The notes below the pieces were generated by a model. The model worked only from the letters and a program-made list of their open reading frames with translations. It did not search any database and had not been told where the DNA came from. Shown here in pieces: positions 62,119-64,000 of a stretch of DNA of 64,000 nucleotides. This stretch comes from Verrucomicrobia bacterium LW23. GTDB lineage: Bacteria; Verrucomicrobiota; Verrucomicrobiia; Methylacidiphilales; UBA1321. The translations under genes were made by a program, and so were the position numbers. Location of the stretch: NCBI GenBank assembly GCA_003054695.1, contig QAZA01000050.1, positions 540,133-604,132 of the forward strand. The letters are read 5' to 3'. Each line of letters opens with the position of its first letter. The stretch's first letter is position 1.

Positions 62119-62368
62119 AAATTCCCCTCTCCCTCCTCCCTTCGTGGTTAAATACTCAATAATCCCCTCCCCGCCCAAGATAATGCTGGCCTTTGCGGCG
62201 CAAAATTGGGTATGCGTTATCGATACATCTATCGACAGCCTTGTGACCGTGATGTCCATCGCATGGCTTAAATTCCCGGACATGGGTTTCCTGGCGACTT
62301 TTTCGCTCGCTCGACCGACCGCACTTAGGAGTCTCCGCAAAACACACCACTACGAAAGACACAACAGA
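62119..62368 (+). other. Gap between the nested repeat and the ABC ATPase
   Basis: About 250 bp with no recognisable gene. An open frame continues upstream of the ATPase start to 62093 without similarity. Confidence 0.4.
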
Positions 62369-63562
<1,194 letters not shown>

Positions 63563-63616
63563 GCCCTTCTCTGGCAACGCCTTAAAAAGCAAAAGGCCCT
63601 TCGGCGTCACCCGGCT

Positions 63617-64000
63617 AGTGTCCTGTGTCATAAATAGTTCGCATAATATTGGTGAGCTGTGTATGATGAGGGAATGGCACGTCCAACTCAGCCGGTAGCG
63701 TTAGGTGAAGATGAAAAACAGGCTTTGGAGCGCTTGACGCTCCGGGCGCGTAGTGCGCGCAGCCTGGCGTTTCGGGCGCGGGTGGTGTTGGCGTGCGCGC
63801 AGGGCAAGGCGGATGTGGAGGTGGCGCGGCAGTTGCGGTGCCATCCGCAGACGGTGGGCAGCTGGCGCAAGCGGTACCTGGCTGGGGGAATCGAAGCGCT
63901 TCTCGACGAGCCGCGGCCGGGGGCGCCGCGCAAGATCAGCGACGAAAAGGTCGAGCAAGTCGTTGTCGCCACGCTGGAGAGCACACCGCCGGCGGCCACG
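63617..64000 (+). mobile_element. IS630-family insertion sequence, left end, cut by window edge
   Basis: The sequence TAGTGTCCTGTGTCATAAATAGT begins at 63617 with a TA dinucleotide, the duplication target of IS630/Tc1 elements, and precedes the transposase gene. The right end is outside. Confidence 0.65.
63674..64000 (+). CDS. IS630-family transposase, N-terminal part
   Basis: 109 codons visible from ATG 63674. Helix-turn-helix region FRARVVLACAQGKADVEVA followed by LRCHPQTVGSWRKRYLAGG is the DNA-binding domain, then GIEALLDEPRPGAPRKIS, a block shared by IS630 transposases. The DDE catalytic domain lies beyond the window, so intactness is not known. Confidence 0.85.
   Translation, partial: MARPTQPVALGEDEKQALERLTLRARSARSLAFRARVVLACAQGKADVEVARQLRCHPQTVGSWRKRYLAGGIEALLDEPRPGAPRKISDEKVEQVVVATLESTPPAAT

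Overview
The window looks like chromosomal DNA of a GC-rich Gram-negative bacterium, most likely from the Verrucomicrobiota (PVC superphylum). This is inferred from gene content, since there is no rRNA gene to confirm it. Supporting signs are a MurC-MurB fusion in a near-complete division and cell-wall (dcw) cluster, a highly divergent FtsZ, a SUI1/eIF1-type factor, a DUF2723 membrane protein, paired bactofilins, a three-gene SdhCAB of the cytochrome b558 type, and intergenic repeats of the TTAACCACGAA...CACGAA kind. LPS-related genes (gmhA, an LptF/G permease) imply an outer membrane, and the DNPR motif of MurE implies meso-DAP peptidoglycan.

Layout. 1-9.6 kb: a partial anchored polysaccharide deacetylase, gmhA divergent from an LptF/G permease, two small unknown genes, a perfect 27-bp palindrome, a secreted chorismate mutase, a DciA-like protein, and a large DUF2723/TPR membrane protein following a polyprenyl-phosphate-mannose synthase-like glycosyltransferase. 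10.8-18.4 kb: an RRM protein, a SUKH protein, an EF-hand protein, an M16 protease, an orphan ABC ATPase, a VOC protein, an unknown membrane protein, a SUI1 factor and a PfkB kinase. 18.7-21.7 kb: a CesT-type secretion chaperone, a protein with PI3/4-kinase/HipA-like catalytic motifs, and an acidic unknown. This is the best candidate for an undescribed effector locus. 21.8-27.1 kb: ndh divergent from sdhCAB. 27.1-40.4 kb: nested repeats, an unknown gene, an ABC ATPase, prephenate dehydratase, a bactofilin pair, an L,D-transpeptidase, thiL-tsaE, a GYF-RDD membrane protein, a protein with three L7/L12-like repeats, a beta-helix protein, an alpha/beta hydrolase and an ECF sigma factor.

40.4-61.3 kb: the dcw cluster on the minus strand. 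Transcription order is mraZ, rsmH, ftsL, ftsI, murE, murF, mraY, murD, a LysM protein, ftsW, murG, murC-murB, ftsQ, ftsA, ftsZ. Most junctions overlap or abut, but three gaps of about 285-490 bp carry a recurring TTTTTGCGT(A/G)A motif. mraZ is preceded by four 10-bp-spaced AGTG repeats that match the MraZ-box pattern. 61.3-64 kb: a nested inverted repeat, a MalK/UgpC-type ATPase, and the left end of an IS630-family element cut by the window edge.

No tRNA, rRNA or CRISPR array was recognised. Long open frames antisense to real genes are frequent because of the high GC and were left out. Promoter calls are pattern matches only.
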